From assembly GCF_947492535.1 (NCBI RefSeq), contig NZ_CANLNH010000021.1, forward strand, positions 1 through 54,492: a DNA stretch of 54,492 nt, in the 5' to 3' direction. Source of the DNA: an uncultured Dokdonia sp. (GTDB lineage: Bacteria > Bacteroidota > Bacteroidia > Flavobacteriales > Flavobacteriaceae). Both the position numbers and the translations under genes were made by a program. The notes beneath the pieces are model-generated. The model did no database searches. It saw only the letters and a program-made list of their open reading frames with translations, and was not told where the DNA came from. Of this stretch, positions 26,889-35,100 are shown in pieces; position 1 is the stretch's first letter, and each line of letters begins with the position of its first letter.

Positions 26889-27491
26889 GTGAAAAACAAA
26901 TGGTACATAAGTGCTTTTATTTTTGCTCTAGCTATAATCGGTATTAGCTTAGAGCAAGTTTCTGTGCCTAATCAAGAGATTGTTATTCAATTTGCAGATG
27001 TAGAGGTTACTCCTAATGAAACTCAAAATGCAATAGCACTTGTTAAAAGTCAGTTAGAGACTATAGCAGCTGATAACATAAAGATTCAAGAATTAGGAAA
27101 TGGCACATTAAAAATCACATACTACAGTGATGTCACCGTTTCTGAAATCAAACAAATAGTCTCCGAAGGTGTTGAAATAGCCTTCAACACTGCTCTCGAA
27201 AAAGAGAATGCAGAAGTCCCTTCTAAAGAAGAACTAACGCCTTATCAACTGGATGTTTATGAAATTCAGAATGGTAATGATCTTGTTGGGTCTAGCGGAA
27301 ATGTTATAGAAGCGAAATCAGAAATTATTCGTTTTTTTACTCCAGACACGTATGCTACGCTAAGTAAACGGCATAAAGAAGAGAACAATAAGATTCAAAA
27401 AACAGCATATATATGCTATGCAAATATTGCAATCGCAATAGATACTACTACGTATAAAATTCCAGAAGTAAGAGCTGGACCTAGTGCATAA
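26889..27491 (+). CDS. Membrane-anchored protein ending in RAGPSA, candidate SecDF arrest peptide
   Basis: About 200 residues from the GTG at 26889. Earlier in-frame codons back to 26805 overlap the promoter, and a TTG at 26877 is the only other realistic start. An N-terminal hydrophobic segment (WYISAFIFALAIIGISL) exports or anchors it. The body (EIVIQFADVEVTPNETQNAI, LKITYYSDVTVSEIKQ) is soluble and extracytoplasmic. The C terminus reads KIPEVRAGPSA with Arg195-Ala-Gly-Pro198. Arg-Ala-Gly-Pro is the critical end of the SecM arrest sequence, and RAPP/RAPG variants occur in ApdA/ApdP upstream of secDF or yidC. With secDF next, this looks like a secretion-monitoring arrest peptide. Family and stalling are unproven. 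Confidence 0.6.
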   Translation: MKNKWYISAFIFALAIIGISLEQVSVPNQEIVIQFADVEVTPNETQNAIALVKSQLETIAADNIKIQELGNGTLKITYYSDVTVSEIKQIVSEGVEIAFNTALEKENAEVPSKEELTPYQLDVYEIQNGNDLVGSSGNVIEAKSEIIRFFTPDTYATLSKRHKEENNKIQKTAYICYANIAIAIDTTTYKIPEVRAGPSA

Positions 27492-27504
27492 ATATTCTAG
27501 ACAT

Positions 27505-27559
27505 AAGTGATTAAATTTATAGAGTAATCACTTTCCAAAAGGCTTATACACTATAAGCC
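27505..27559 (+). promoter_or_regulatory. Two stem-loops after the RAGP gene
   Basis: AAGTGATTA/TAATCACTT (27505-27533) begins 13 bases after the stop codon. GGCTTATA/TATAAGCC (27541-27559) follows with a 3-base loop. Neither has a trailing U run, so they look like leader structures rather than terminators. GATTAAATTTAT (27509-27520) can also pair with ATAAATTAATC (27576-27586), giving an alternative fold. Confidence 0.5.
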
Positions 27560-27586
27560 AAAACTAAATTCCATAATAAATTAATC

Positions 27587-27635
27587 ATCAAGGGTATGTT
27601 AGGAAACAACTATTCTCCTATCCATACTGCTTGAT
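27587..27635 (+). promoter_or_regulatory. Stem-loop abutting the secDF start
   Basis: ATCAAG/CTTGAT, GTATG/CATAC and AGGA/TCCT stack into one interrupted stem with an 11-base loop, ending 16 bases before the secDF ATG. It could mask the initiation region unless remodelled by a stalled ribosome upstream. Confidence 0.5.
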
Positions 27636-27651
27636 TACTAAAAACAACAAA

Positions 27652-30600
27652 ATGCAAAATAAAGGACTCATTAGATTATTTGCAATCGTTTTTGGATTGG
27701 TATGTATATATCAACTTTCATTTACGTACTTGACAAATAAGACAGAGACAGCGGCAAAAGAATTTGCCATCAGTAAAGCAGGAGATAACGCAGATGAAAG
27801 AGATAGACAAGAGCGTATTTACCTGGATAGTATCGGTAAGAATCCAATCTTTGCTGGAATCACATATGACGAAGCAAAAGAGAAAGAATTGAACAAAGGT
27901 CTTGACCTTAAAGGAGGAATTAACGTAATTCTTCAAATATCTGTTAGAGATATCTTAGGAGGATTAGCTAATGGAAAAAGAGATCCAAAGTTTGTCGCAG
28001 CACTAGATGCAGCAGACGAAATACAAAAAGATAGTCAGAATACATATCTAGATGATTTCTTGACTGCTTTTGAGGCAGAAGGAGGAGATAAAAACTTAGC
28101 TGATCCAGATATTTTTTCTAACGTTGTTCTTGGTGATAAAGTGAATAACGGAATGAGCAATGATGAAGTTGCATCTGTGCTTCGAACAGAAGTTGAAGAA
28201 ACCATTAAGTCTGCTTTTGAAACCTTACGTAATCGTATTGATAAGTTTGGGGTAACACAACCTAATATCCAAAGTCTTGGAGATAACGGTCGTATTCTTG
28301 TAGAACTTCCAGGAGCAAAAGATATTCAACGTGCTGTAAAATTTGTAACAGCAAAAGCACAATTAGAGTTTTATGAAACACATTATGGAGGAGATGCATT
28401 ACAGTATTTAGGACTTGTTGATCAAACACTAGCAGCTAAGGTTAAAAAAGAAGAAACAAAAGAAATAGAAGTAGCTCAAGATTCTACAGAAAATGCAGAT
28501 AGCGTTGTAGATGAATTACTAAAAGATGCAGACGCAGAAGAAACAGAAGATGAGGTTGCTCAAAGCAATCCGTTATTTGAAATTTTTTCTCCAAATCCAA
28601 GAGCTTTACAATATAGAGAAGATCCAGGCATCGGATATGCCGCTGTTAAGGATACTGCTACAATTAATGGATACTTAAGAACACCAGAAATTGTACGCCT
28701 ACGTCCAGCAAACTTACGTTTTGCAAAATTTGCTTGGGGAGATGTTGAAACATTGACTACTGGAGAAGGAGATACTGCAGAAGAAATTGAAAGAGTGACA
28801 TTATATGCCTTAGAATCTAACCGTTCTGGAGAACCAGCTATGAGTGGTGACGTGGTGAATGATGCACGTCAACAATATACACTAAGACAAGATGCAGCTG
28901 TAGGTCTTGATTTTGAAGGTCAAGGTGTAAGTCAGTGGGCAAAATTAACACGTACCGTAGCACAAAAAAGAAATGCTATTGCTATTGTACTTGATAATAT
29001 TGTACAATCTGCTGCGACAGCTAAACAAGAAATTAAAAATGGTAGCACAGAAATCTCAGGAAACTTTACAGTGCAATCTGCACAAGATCTTGCAACCGTA
29101 TTAAATGCGGGTAAACTTCCAGCATCTGCAGATGTCATTGAAGCAGAAGAAATTGGAGCAACCTTAGGAAAAGAAGCCATTAACAGTGGTATTATCTCAT
29201 TTATCATTGCGCTTTCTCTTGTACTTATTTGGATGGTTTTCTATTATGGAAAAGCAGGATTATTTGCAGATATCGCATTGATCGTAAACATCCTATTTAT
29301 TTTTGGAGTTCTTGCAAGTTTAGGAGCTGTGTTAACACTTCCTGGTATTGCAGGTATTGTATTAACCATAGGTATGTCGGTAGATGCAAACGTACTTATC
29401 TTTGAGCGTATTAAGGAAGAATTACGTAAAGGAAAATCTCAAAAAGACGCTATTAAAGATGGTTTCAATAATGCGTTATCATCTATTTTGGATGCAAACA
29501 TTACTACGTTCTTAACAGCATTAATCTTATTCTTATTTGGAACAGGACCTGTACAAGGATTTGCAACAACCTTAATGATCGGTATCGCAACATCTTTATT
29601 CTCTGCAATATTCATTACACGTCTTTTCATAGATAACTATGGTAAGAATGGAAAATCACTTGAGTTTGCAACAGGAATGACTAAAAACTTGTTTACAAAT
29701 ACTAAAATTGATTTCTTAGGAAAGCGTAAGATTGCCTATATCATTTCTTTAGGATTAGTTGCTGTAGGTATTTTCTCTTTAGTAAATGGAGGATTAGACC
29801 CAGGGGTTGACTTTGTAGGAGGGCGTTCTTATACTGTTCGTTTTGAAAAAGCAATAAACTCTTCAGAAGTTGGAACTTTATTAGCTGGTGAAGATGTATT
29901 TGGAAGTGCGATTGTAAAAACATATGGAGCCGATAATCAATTAAAGATTACGACAAAATATAGAATTCAAGAAAGTGGTATTGAAGTAGATGAAGCTGTA
30001 GAGCAAAAATTATTTGTAGCGCTTAAAAACTATTTACCTGCAGACTTAAGTTTTGCAGACTTTAGTAGATCATACGATGGAAAGACTATCGGTAAGATGA
30101 GTTATAACAAAGTAGGACCTACGATTGCAGATGATATTAAAAGAGGCGCATTATTGGCCGTTATTGGATCATTAATCGTCGTATTCTTATACATCTTATT
30201 ACGTTTCCGTAGATGGCAATTCTCATTAGGAGCAGTTGCGGCGGTATTCCATGATGTATTAATCGTACTTGGAATCTTTGCGATCTTCAAAAATATCATG
30301 CCATTTGATATGGAAGTAGACCAAAACTTTATAGCGGCTATCCTGACCGTAATAGGATACTCTCTGAATGATACCGTGGTTGTATTTGACCGTATTCGTG
30401 AGTACATTAAAGAACACGGATCAACACGCGGATTTGGTAAACTAATCAATCAAGCATTAAATAGTACATTAAGCCGTACATTAAATACATCTGTAACTAC
30501 ATTAATCGTGTTATTAGCTATCTTCTTCCTAGGAGCAGATTCTATTAGAGGGTTAATGTTTGCATTAATCGTGGGAGTTATTGTAGGAACATACTCTTCA

Positions 30601-30690
30601 CTATTTATCGCAACACCTGTGATGTTTGATACCGTACAGAAAAAAGCATTAAAAGAAGAAAAGAAAGAAGAAGAATCAGAAGAAGCTTAA
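27652..30690 (+). CDS. secDF: Fused protein translocase subunit SecDF
   Basis: A proton-driven motor that pulls Sec substrates across the inner membrane; SecD and SecF are fused here, as usual in Bacteroidota. It is 1012 residues from the ATG at 27652; an upstream TTG at 27631 lies inside a leader stem and is less likely. The SecD half has an N-terminal helix, GLDLKGGINVILQI, a large periplasmic P1 region with an acidic low-complexity insert near residues 275-305 (DAEETEDEV), and TMs with VLTIGMSVDANVLIFERIKEEL. The SecF half starts at about 680 with GVDFVGGRSYTVRF and VIGYSLNDTVVVFDRIREY. The tail is charged. Context suggests translational control by the upstream protein. Confidence 0.96.
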   Translation: MQNKGLIRLFAIVFGLVCIYQLSFTYLTNKTETAAKEFAISKAGDNADERDRQERIYLDSIGKNPIFAGITYDEAKEKELNKGLDLKGGINVILQISVRDILGGLANGKRDPKFVAALDAADEIQKDSQNTYLDDFLTAFEAEGGDKNLADPDIFSNVVLGDKVNNGMSNDEVASVLRTEVEETIKSAFETLRNRIDKFGVTQPNIQSLGDNGRILVELPGAKDIQRAVKFVTAKAQLEFYETHYGGDALQYLGLVDQTLAAKVKKEETKEIEVAQDSTENADSVVDELLKDADAEETEDEVAQSNPLFEIFSPNPRALQYREDPGIGYAAVKDTATINGYLRTPEIVRLRPANLRFAKFAWGDVETLTTGEGDTAEEIERVTLYALESNRSGEPAMSGDVVNDARQQYTLRQDAAVGLDFEGQGVSQWAKLTRTVAQKRNAIAIVLDNIVQSAATAKQEIKNGSTEISGNFTVQSAQDLATVLNAGKLPASADVIEAEEIGATLGKEAINSGIISFIIALSLVLIWMVFYYGKAGLFADIALIVNILFIFGVLASLGAVLTLPGIAGIVLTIGMSVDANVLIFERIKEELRKGKSQKDAIKDGFNNALSSILDANITTFLTALILFLFGTGPVQGFATTLMIGIATSLFSAIFITRLFIDNYGKNGKSLEFATGMTKNLFTNTKIDFLGKRKIAYIISLGLVAVGIFSLVNGGLDPGVDFVGGRSYTVRFEKAINSSEVGTLLAGEDVFGSAIVKTYGADNQLKITTKYRIQESGIEVDEAVEQKLFVALKNYLPADLSFADFSRSYDGKTIGKMSYNKVGPTIADDIKRGALLAVIGSLIVVFLYILLRFRRWQFSLGAVAAVFHDVLIVLGIFAIFKNIMPFDMEVDQNFIAAILTVIGYSLNDTVVVFDRIREYIKEHGSTRGFGKLINQALNSTLSRTLNTSVTTLIVLLAIFFLGADSIRGLMFALIVGVIVGTYSSLFIATPVMFDTVQKKALKEEKKEEESEEA

Positions 30691-30710
30691 TCTTTCTTTA
30701 TCAGTATACA

Positions 30711-30742
30711 AAAACCCGTTATATGTCATTATAACGGGTTTT
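30711..30742 (+). terminator. Terminator after secDF
   Basis: AAAACCCGTTATA / TATAACGGGTTTT, 13 bp, 6-base loop, then a T run. Confidence 0.92.
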
Positions 30743-30753
30743 GTTTTTTTATA

Positions 30754-30777
30754 TATACGCTTTCGCGAAAGCGTATA
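30754..30777. repeat. TTTCGCGAAA palindrome, copy 8 (intergenic, 24 bp)
   Basis: A perfect 24-bp palindrome with the same TATACGC flank as copy 5, directly after the secDF terminator. Confidence 0.92.
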
Positions 30778-30858
30778 CAGAACCTGTCAAATGAGTAGAT
30801 TATATTATAATTAAAACAGATACCGACCTGACATAATTGCATTCTCAGGAAAAGGCAT

Positions 30859-30866
30859 TATTTTTG
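30859..30866 (+). promoter_or_regulatory. -7 box for ftsY
   Basis: TATTTTTG matches TAnnTTTG, 22 bases before the ftsY ATG. Confidence 0.55.
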
Positions 30867-30888
30867 ACATTCCATCCAAAAAAGAAAC

Positions 30889-31842
30889 ATGAGTTTTTTC
30901 AAAAAAATATTCTCAAAAGAAAAAAAAGAAACCTTAGATAAAGGACTCGAAAAATCAAAGAGTAGCTTCTTTGAAAAAATGAGTAAAGCCGTTGCGGGAA
31001 AATCTAAGGTAGATGATGACGTTCTCGATAACTTAGAAGAAGTGTTGGTAACTAGTGATGTAGGCGTAAAGACCACGTTAAAAGTAATAGAACGTATCGA
31101 AGCACGTGTTGCAAAAGATAAATACCTAGGAACTGATGAACTTAATAAAATACTTCGAGAAGAAATCGCTGGCTTATTAAGTGAAACCAATACAGGAAAT
31201 GCTACCGAGTTTGAAGTTCCTGAAGGTACAAAACCACATGTCATTATGGTGGTAGGAGTCAATGGTGTGGGGAAAACAACAACCATTGGAAAACTAGCAT
31301 ATCAGTTTAAAAAACAAGGAAAAAAAGTAGTGCTCGGTGCTGCAGATACCTTTAGAGCTGCCGCAATAGATCAATTACAAGTATGGGCAGATCGAGTAGA
31401 TATCCCTATTGTAAAACAACAAATGGGAAGTGATCCAGCATCGGTTGCTTTTGACGCTTTAGAAAGTGGTGTCAATCAAAATGCAGATGTGATTATTATA
31501 GACACCGCAGGACGTTTACATAACAAAGTAAACCTAATGAACGAGCTTACCAAGGTGAAACGCGTTATGCAAAAAGTAGTTGGAGATGCTCCACACGATG
31601 TATTATTGGTATTAGATGGGTCTACAGGACAAAACGCCTTTGAACAAGCAAAACAATTTACAGCAGCGACCGAAGTAACCTCACTAGCAGTAACAAAACT
31701 AGATGGAACTGCAAAAGGAGGGGTTGTAATTGGTATTTCAGATCAATTTCAAATTCCTGTAAAGTATATTGGTGTAGGTGAAGGTATAGAAGATTTACAA
31801 GTTTTTAATAAAATAGAATTTGTAGATTCTTTCTTTAAATAA
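30889..31842 (+). CDS. ftsY: Signal recognition particle receptor FtsY
   Basis: SRP receptor GTPase that docks ribosome-SRP complexes at the membrane for cotranslational insertion. The 317 residues comprise a short basic, Lys-rich membrane-targeting A region (1-45), a helical N domain and the G domain. G motifs: GVNGVGKTTTIGKL with P-loop Lys129, DTFRAAAIDQLQVW, the IIIDTAGRL switch, and TKLDGTAKGG with closing GxGE. FtsY here lies beside secDF, grouping two export functions, but each has its own promoter and terminator. Confidence 0.97.
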   Translation: MSFFKKIFSKEKKETLDKGLEKSKSSFFEKMSKAVAGKSKVDDDVLDNLEEVLVTSDVGVKTTLKVIERIEARVAKDKYLGTDELNKILREEIAGLLSETNTGNATEFEVPEGTKPHVIMVVGVNGVGKTTTIGKLAYQFKKQGKKVVLGAADTFRAAAIDQLQVWADRVDIPIVKQQMGSDPASVAFDALESGVNQNADVIIIDTAGRLHNKVNLMNELTKVKRVMQKVVGDAPHDVLLVLDGSTGQNAFEQAKQFTAATEVTSLAVTKLDGTAKGGVVIGISDQFQIPVKYIGVGEGIEDLQVFNKIEFVDSFFK

Positions 31843-31864
31843 TTAGATCATATATAAAATATTG

Positions 31865-31899
31865 AAAGGCTTTGCATTGATATGTAAAGCCTTTTTTTA
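31865..31899 (+). terminator. Terminator after ftsY
   Basis: AAAGGCTTT / AAAGCCTTT stem with additional CAT/ATG pairing inside, then a run of seven T. Confidence 0.85.
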
Positions 31900-31931
31900 T
31901 ACCTTGAAAACAAAAAAAATATCTGCACATT

Positions 31932-33605
31932 ATGAAAAAATCGTTACTCCTGTTTTTAAGTATTAGCTATTGTCTATTCTCATGTAAACAATCACAAGAA
32001 GAAACACCTGCTATAAAAAATGAGCCTATAGTCTGGCAAACCTATGATGAGACTGAAGATCTAGCAGGCACACAACAATTAGAGAACCCTAGAATGCATC
32101 TCAAACTGGTAAATTCCAAAGTGCGAGATAAAAACGAAATTTGGAAACCCGTTCAAGGCGTTTTACAAGGTTTTTCGGTAGCACGTTATAAAGAACTCTT
32201 ACCGCAAATTTTAGAAAAAGATATTCCTACATTACAGCAACATATTAAAGATGGTGCTTTTACTTATGAAGAACTTACCTTATTCTATTTATACCGTATT
32301 GCCAGTATAGAAAGTGATAATGATCGTGCACTTAATGGGGTAATTGCATTAAATGGGAATGCAGTTGCAAAAGCACAAGAATATGATCGAATGGATAAAA
32401 ATCAAATCGATAACTATTCATTATTTGGAATGCCTATTCTTTTAAAAGATAATATAGGAACTGCCGGAATGAAAACGACTGCGGGAGCTATTGCTTTACA
32501 AGATAATAGTACTGGAAATGCATTTATCACAGAACGATTAGAAGCCGAAAATGCCATCATATTAGGAAAAGCAAATTTGAGTGAGTGGGCTTATTTTTTA
32601 TGTACAGGATGTCCGGTGGGGTATAGCGCTGTTGGTGGACAAACCATTAATCCTTATGGAAGATTAAAATTTGAGTCAGGTGGTTCTAGTTCAGGAAGTG
32701 GAGTCTCTGTAGCTGCCAACTATGCAGTTGCTGCCATCGGTACAGAAACAGCGGGGTCTATCTTATCACCGTCTAGTCAAAATTCTATAGTGGGCTTAAA
32801 ACCTACTATTGGAGCTTTGAGTAGAACAGGAATTGTTCCTATTTCTAGTACGTTAGATACACCAGGACCTATGACAAAAAACACCATAGATACTAGTATT
32901 CTTTATCAAGCATTGATGGGAAAAGATCTCGCCGACTCTAAATCTGTAACCTTGCCTACATTTGAGGCCTCAGAAGTTGCAAAAGGGACAGTGAAAGGAA
33001 AGCGATTTGGCGTTATAACATCATTTCTAGCTGATACACTATATGCAAATGCAATAGAAAAGATCAAATCAAATGGAGGTGTCGTTGTTGAAGTAGAACC
33101 AGAACAAGTTGGGCTTCCTGGTTTTCTAACGGTGTTGAATATAGACATGAAAAATGACCTTCCTGCATATTTAAAAAAACATGCAGGTTCTTTAGTAACT
33201 ATTAAAACCGTTGCAGATGCTGTAGTGTTTAACAAACAAGATACCTTACTACATGTACCTTATGGACAACAGTTATTCGAAGGTATTGTAGCCGATGAAA
33301 CTACAGAGGAAGCCTTAGAAGAAATTAAAAATAATCTTGAAAAAGTTTCGAGAGCTTTTTTTGATAAATCAATGGATGAGCACAAATTAGATGCTTTCCT
33401 TTCTATCAATAATTATCATGCAGCCTATGCTGCTATGGCAAAATATCCAGCACTTACGATTCCTATGGGATATAAGACAGATGGAGAACCAGAAGGACTA
33501 ACCTTTATTGGAAAACCGTTTACCGAAATATCTCTTCTGCAATTGGGGTATGGCTATGAGGAAATTTCTAAAGAACGTAAACTTCCTGAAGGGTATGAAA
33601 GATAA
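31932..33605 (+). CDS. Amidase-signature family lipoprotein
   Basis: A 557-residue exported lipoprotein (lipobox LFSC at about residue 18) with an amidase-signature domain. The Ser-cisSer-Lys triad elements are visible: GMPILLKDNIGTAG (Lys), SGGSSSGSGVSVAA (cis-Ser region) and GTETAGSILSPSS (nucleophile Ser). It would hydrolyse an amide bond in the periplasm or at the cell surface; the substrate is unknown. It should not be named gatA, because it is secreted and lacks gatB/gatC neighbours. About 100 residues precede the catalytic domain. It is followed by the longest palindrome of the window (33622-33657). Confidence 0.92.
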   Translation: MKKSLLLFLSISYCLFSCKQSQEETPAIKNEPIVWQTYDETEDLAGTQQLENPRMHLKLVNSKVRDKNEIWKPVQGVLQGFSVARYKELLPQILEKDIPTLQQHIKDGAFTYEELTLFYLYRIASIESDNDRALNGVIALNGNAVAKAQEYDRMDKNQIDNYSLFGMPILLKDNIGTAGMKTTAGAIALQDNSTGNAFITERLEAENAIILGKANLSEWAYFLCTGCPVGYSAVGGQTINPYGRLKFESGGSSSGSGVSVAANYAVAAIGTETAGSILSPSSQNSIVGLKPTIGALSRTGIVPISSTLDTPGPMTKNTIDTSILYQALMGKDLADSKSVTLPTFEASEVAKGTVKGKRFGVITSFLADTLYANAIEKIKSNGGVVVEVEPEQVGLPGFLTVLNIDMKNDLPAYLKKHAGSLVTIKTVADAVVFNKQDTLLHVPYGQQLFEGIVADETTEEALEEIKNNLEKVSRAFFDKSMDEHKLDAFLSINNYHAAYAAMAKYPALTIPMGYKTDGEPEGLTFIGKPFTEISLLQLGYGYEEISKERKLPEGYER

Positions 33606-33621
33606 TCATAGATTGGATTCA

Positions 33622-33657
33622 TTATTGCATACGCTTTCGCGAAAGCGTATGCAATAA
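33622..33657. repeat. TTTCGCGAAA palindrome, copy 9 (intergenic, 36 bp perfect)
   Basis: A perfect 36-bp palindrome with half-site TTATTGCATACGCTTTCG, 16 bases after the amidase stop. It is the longest member and would also form an 18-bp hairpin in RNA. Confidence 0.95.
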
Positions 33658-33703
33658 GAATTTTATTAATACATCTATATTTCGCTTACAACACTTTAGG
33701 GCG

Positions 33704-33711
33704 TATCTTTG
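33704..33711 (+). promoter_or_regulatory. -7 box for rimO
   Basis: TATCTTTG matches TAnnTTTG, 21 bases before the rimO ATG. Confidence 0.55.
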
Positions 33712-33732
33712 CATCCCGAATAAAACATAGGT

Positions 33733-35082
33733 ATGAGAACAAAAACCCTCAAAAAAAATAAGATCAATGTAGTCACACTTGGATGTTCTAAGAACGTATA
33801 TGATAGTGAAGTATTGATGGGACAATTAAAAGCCAATGGCAAAGAAGTTGCCCACGAAGAAGAAGGGAATATTGTTGTAATCAATACATGCGGTTTTATT
33901 GATAATGCCAAAGAAGAATCTGTAAATACTATTCTTGAGTATGTAAAACAGAAAGAAGAAGGAGATGTCGATAAGGTATTTGTAACGGGATGTCTTTCTG
34001 AGCGTTATAAGCCAGATTTACAAAAAGAAATTCCTGATGTAGATCAATATTTTGGTACTACAGAATTACCTGGTTTATTAAAAGCATTGGGCGCAGATTA
34101 TAAGCATGAACTTATAGGAGAACGTCTTACCACGACACCTAAAAACTATGCCTATCTTAAAATAGCCGAGGGCTGTGACCGTCCATGTTCGTTTTGTGCC
34201 ATTCCATTAATGCGTGGGAAGCATAAATCAAAACCTATAGAACACCTTGTGACGGAAGCTGAAAAATTAGCAGCAAATGGGGTTTCAGAATTAATTTTGA
34301 TCGCGCAGGATCTTACCTATTACGGACTAGATTTATATAAGAAACGAAACCTTGCTGAGCTACTAGAAGCATTGGTGAAGGTAGAAGGTATAGAGTGGAT
34401 TCGTTTGCATTATGCATTCCCGACAGGATTTCCAATGGAAGTATTGGAAGTAATGAATCGCGAGCCTAAAGTGTGTAATTATCTAGATATTCCATTACAA
34501 CATATCTCTGATTCGATTTTGAAGTCGATGCGACGTGGGACGACCATGGCAAAAACGAATGCATTGTTAGACCGCTTTCGCGAAAGCGTACCCAGCATGA
34601 CGATCCGTACGACTTTAATTGTAGGATACCCAGGAGAAACCGAAGAAGATTTTCAAACGCTGAAACAATGGGTGAAAGATCAACGTTTTGAACGTCTGGG
34701 CTGTTTTACCTATTCGCATGAAGAAAATACACATGCATTCAACTTAGAAGATGATGTGCCTGAGGAAGTGAAGATGGACCGAGCCAATCAAATTATGGAA
34801 ATTCAATCGCAAATCTCTTGGGAATTGAATCAACAAAAAATAGGAGCGGAGTTCAAAATTGTAGTCGATCGTAAAGAAGGAAATTACTTTGTAGGACGTA
34901 CCGAATTTGATAGCCCTGATGTAGATAATGAAGTGCTGATAGATGCCACAAAATTTTATTTAAAAATAGGCGGATATACTACAGTAAAAATAACAGAAGC
35001 AGAAGATTTTGACTTGTATGCAGAGCCTCTAGAGATTTTAGAAAAGCCAGTACCTATGCATGCAAAATCTAAAGCTAAATAA
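33733..35082 (+). CDS. rimO: Ribosomal protein S12 methylthiotransferase RimO
   Basis: Radical-SAM enzyme that adds a methylthio group to the conserved Asp of ribosomal protein uS12. It is 449 residues in three domains: N-terminal UPF0004 with cluster cysteines in VVTLGCSKN, VINTCGF and VTGCLSERY; radical SAM with EGCDRPCSFCAIPLMRGKHKS (CxxxCxxC); and a C-terminal TRAM domain (about 380-440, GRTEFDSPDVDNEVLID). The CAIPLMRG and DLTYYG features favour RimO over MiaB. A palindrome copy (34573-34588) is read in frame as DRFRESV within the SAM barrel. A lipoprotein gene follows after 18 bases. Confidence 0.96.
   Translation: MRTKTLKKNKINVVTLGCSKNVYDSEVLMGQLKANGKEVAHEEEGNIVVINTCGFIDNAKEESVNTILEYVKQKEEGDVDKVFVTGCLSERYKPDLQKEIPDVDQYFGTTELPGLLKALGADYKHELIGERLTTTPKNYAYLKIAEGCDRPCSFCAIPLMRGKHKSKPIEHLVTEAEKLAANGVSELILIAQDLTYYGLDLYKKRNLAELLEALVKVEGIEWIRLHYAFPTGFPMEVLEVMNREPKVCNYLDIPLQHISDSILKSMRRGTTMAKTNALLDRFRESVPSMTIRTTLIVGYPGETEEDFQTLKQWVKDQRFERLGCFTYSHEENTHAFNLEDDVPEEVKMDRANQIMEIQSQISWELNQQKIGAEFKIVVDRKEGNYFVGRTEFDSPDVDNEVLIDATKFYLKIGGYTTVKITEAEDFDLYAEPLEILEKPVPMHAKSKAK
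34573..34588. repeat. TTTCGCGAAA palindrome, copy 10 (in gene)
   Basis: CGCTTTCGCGAAAGCG inside rimO, read in frame as Arg-Phe-Arg-Glu-Ser. Confidence 0.88.
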
Positions 35083-35100
35083 TTAAGTAGTAGCTATAAA

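Noticed and set aside
31932-33605. Naming the amidase as gatA
   Set aside because: It has a lipoprotein signal and no gatB/gatC partner, so a tRNA-dependent amidotransferase role in the cytosol is not supported.
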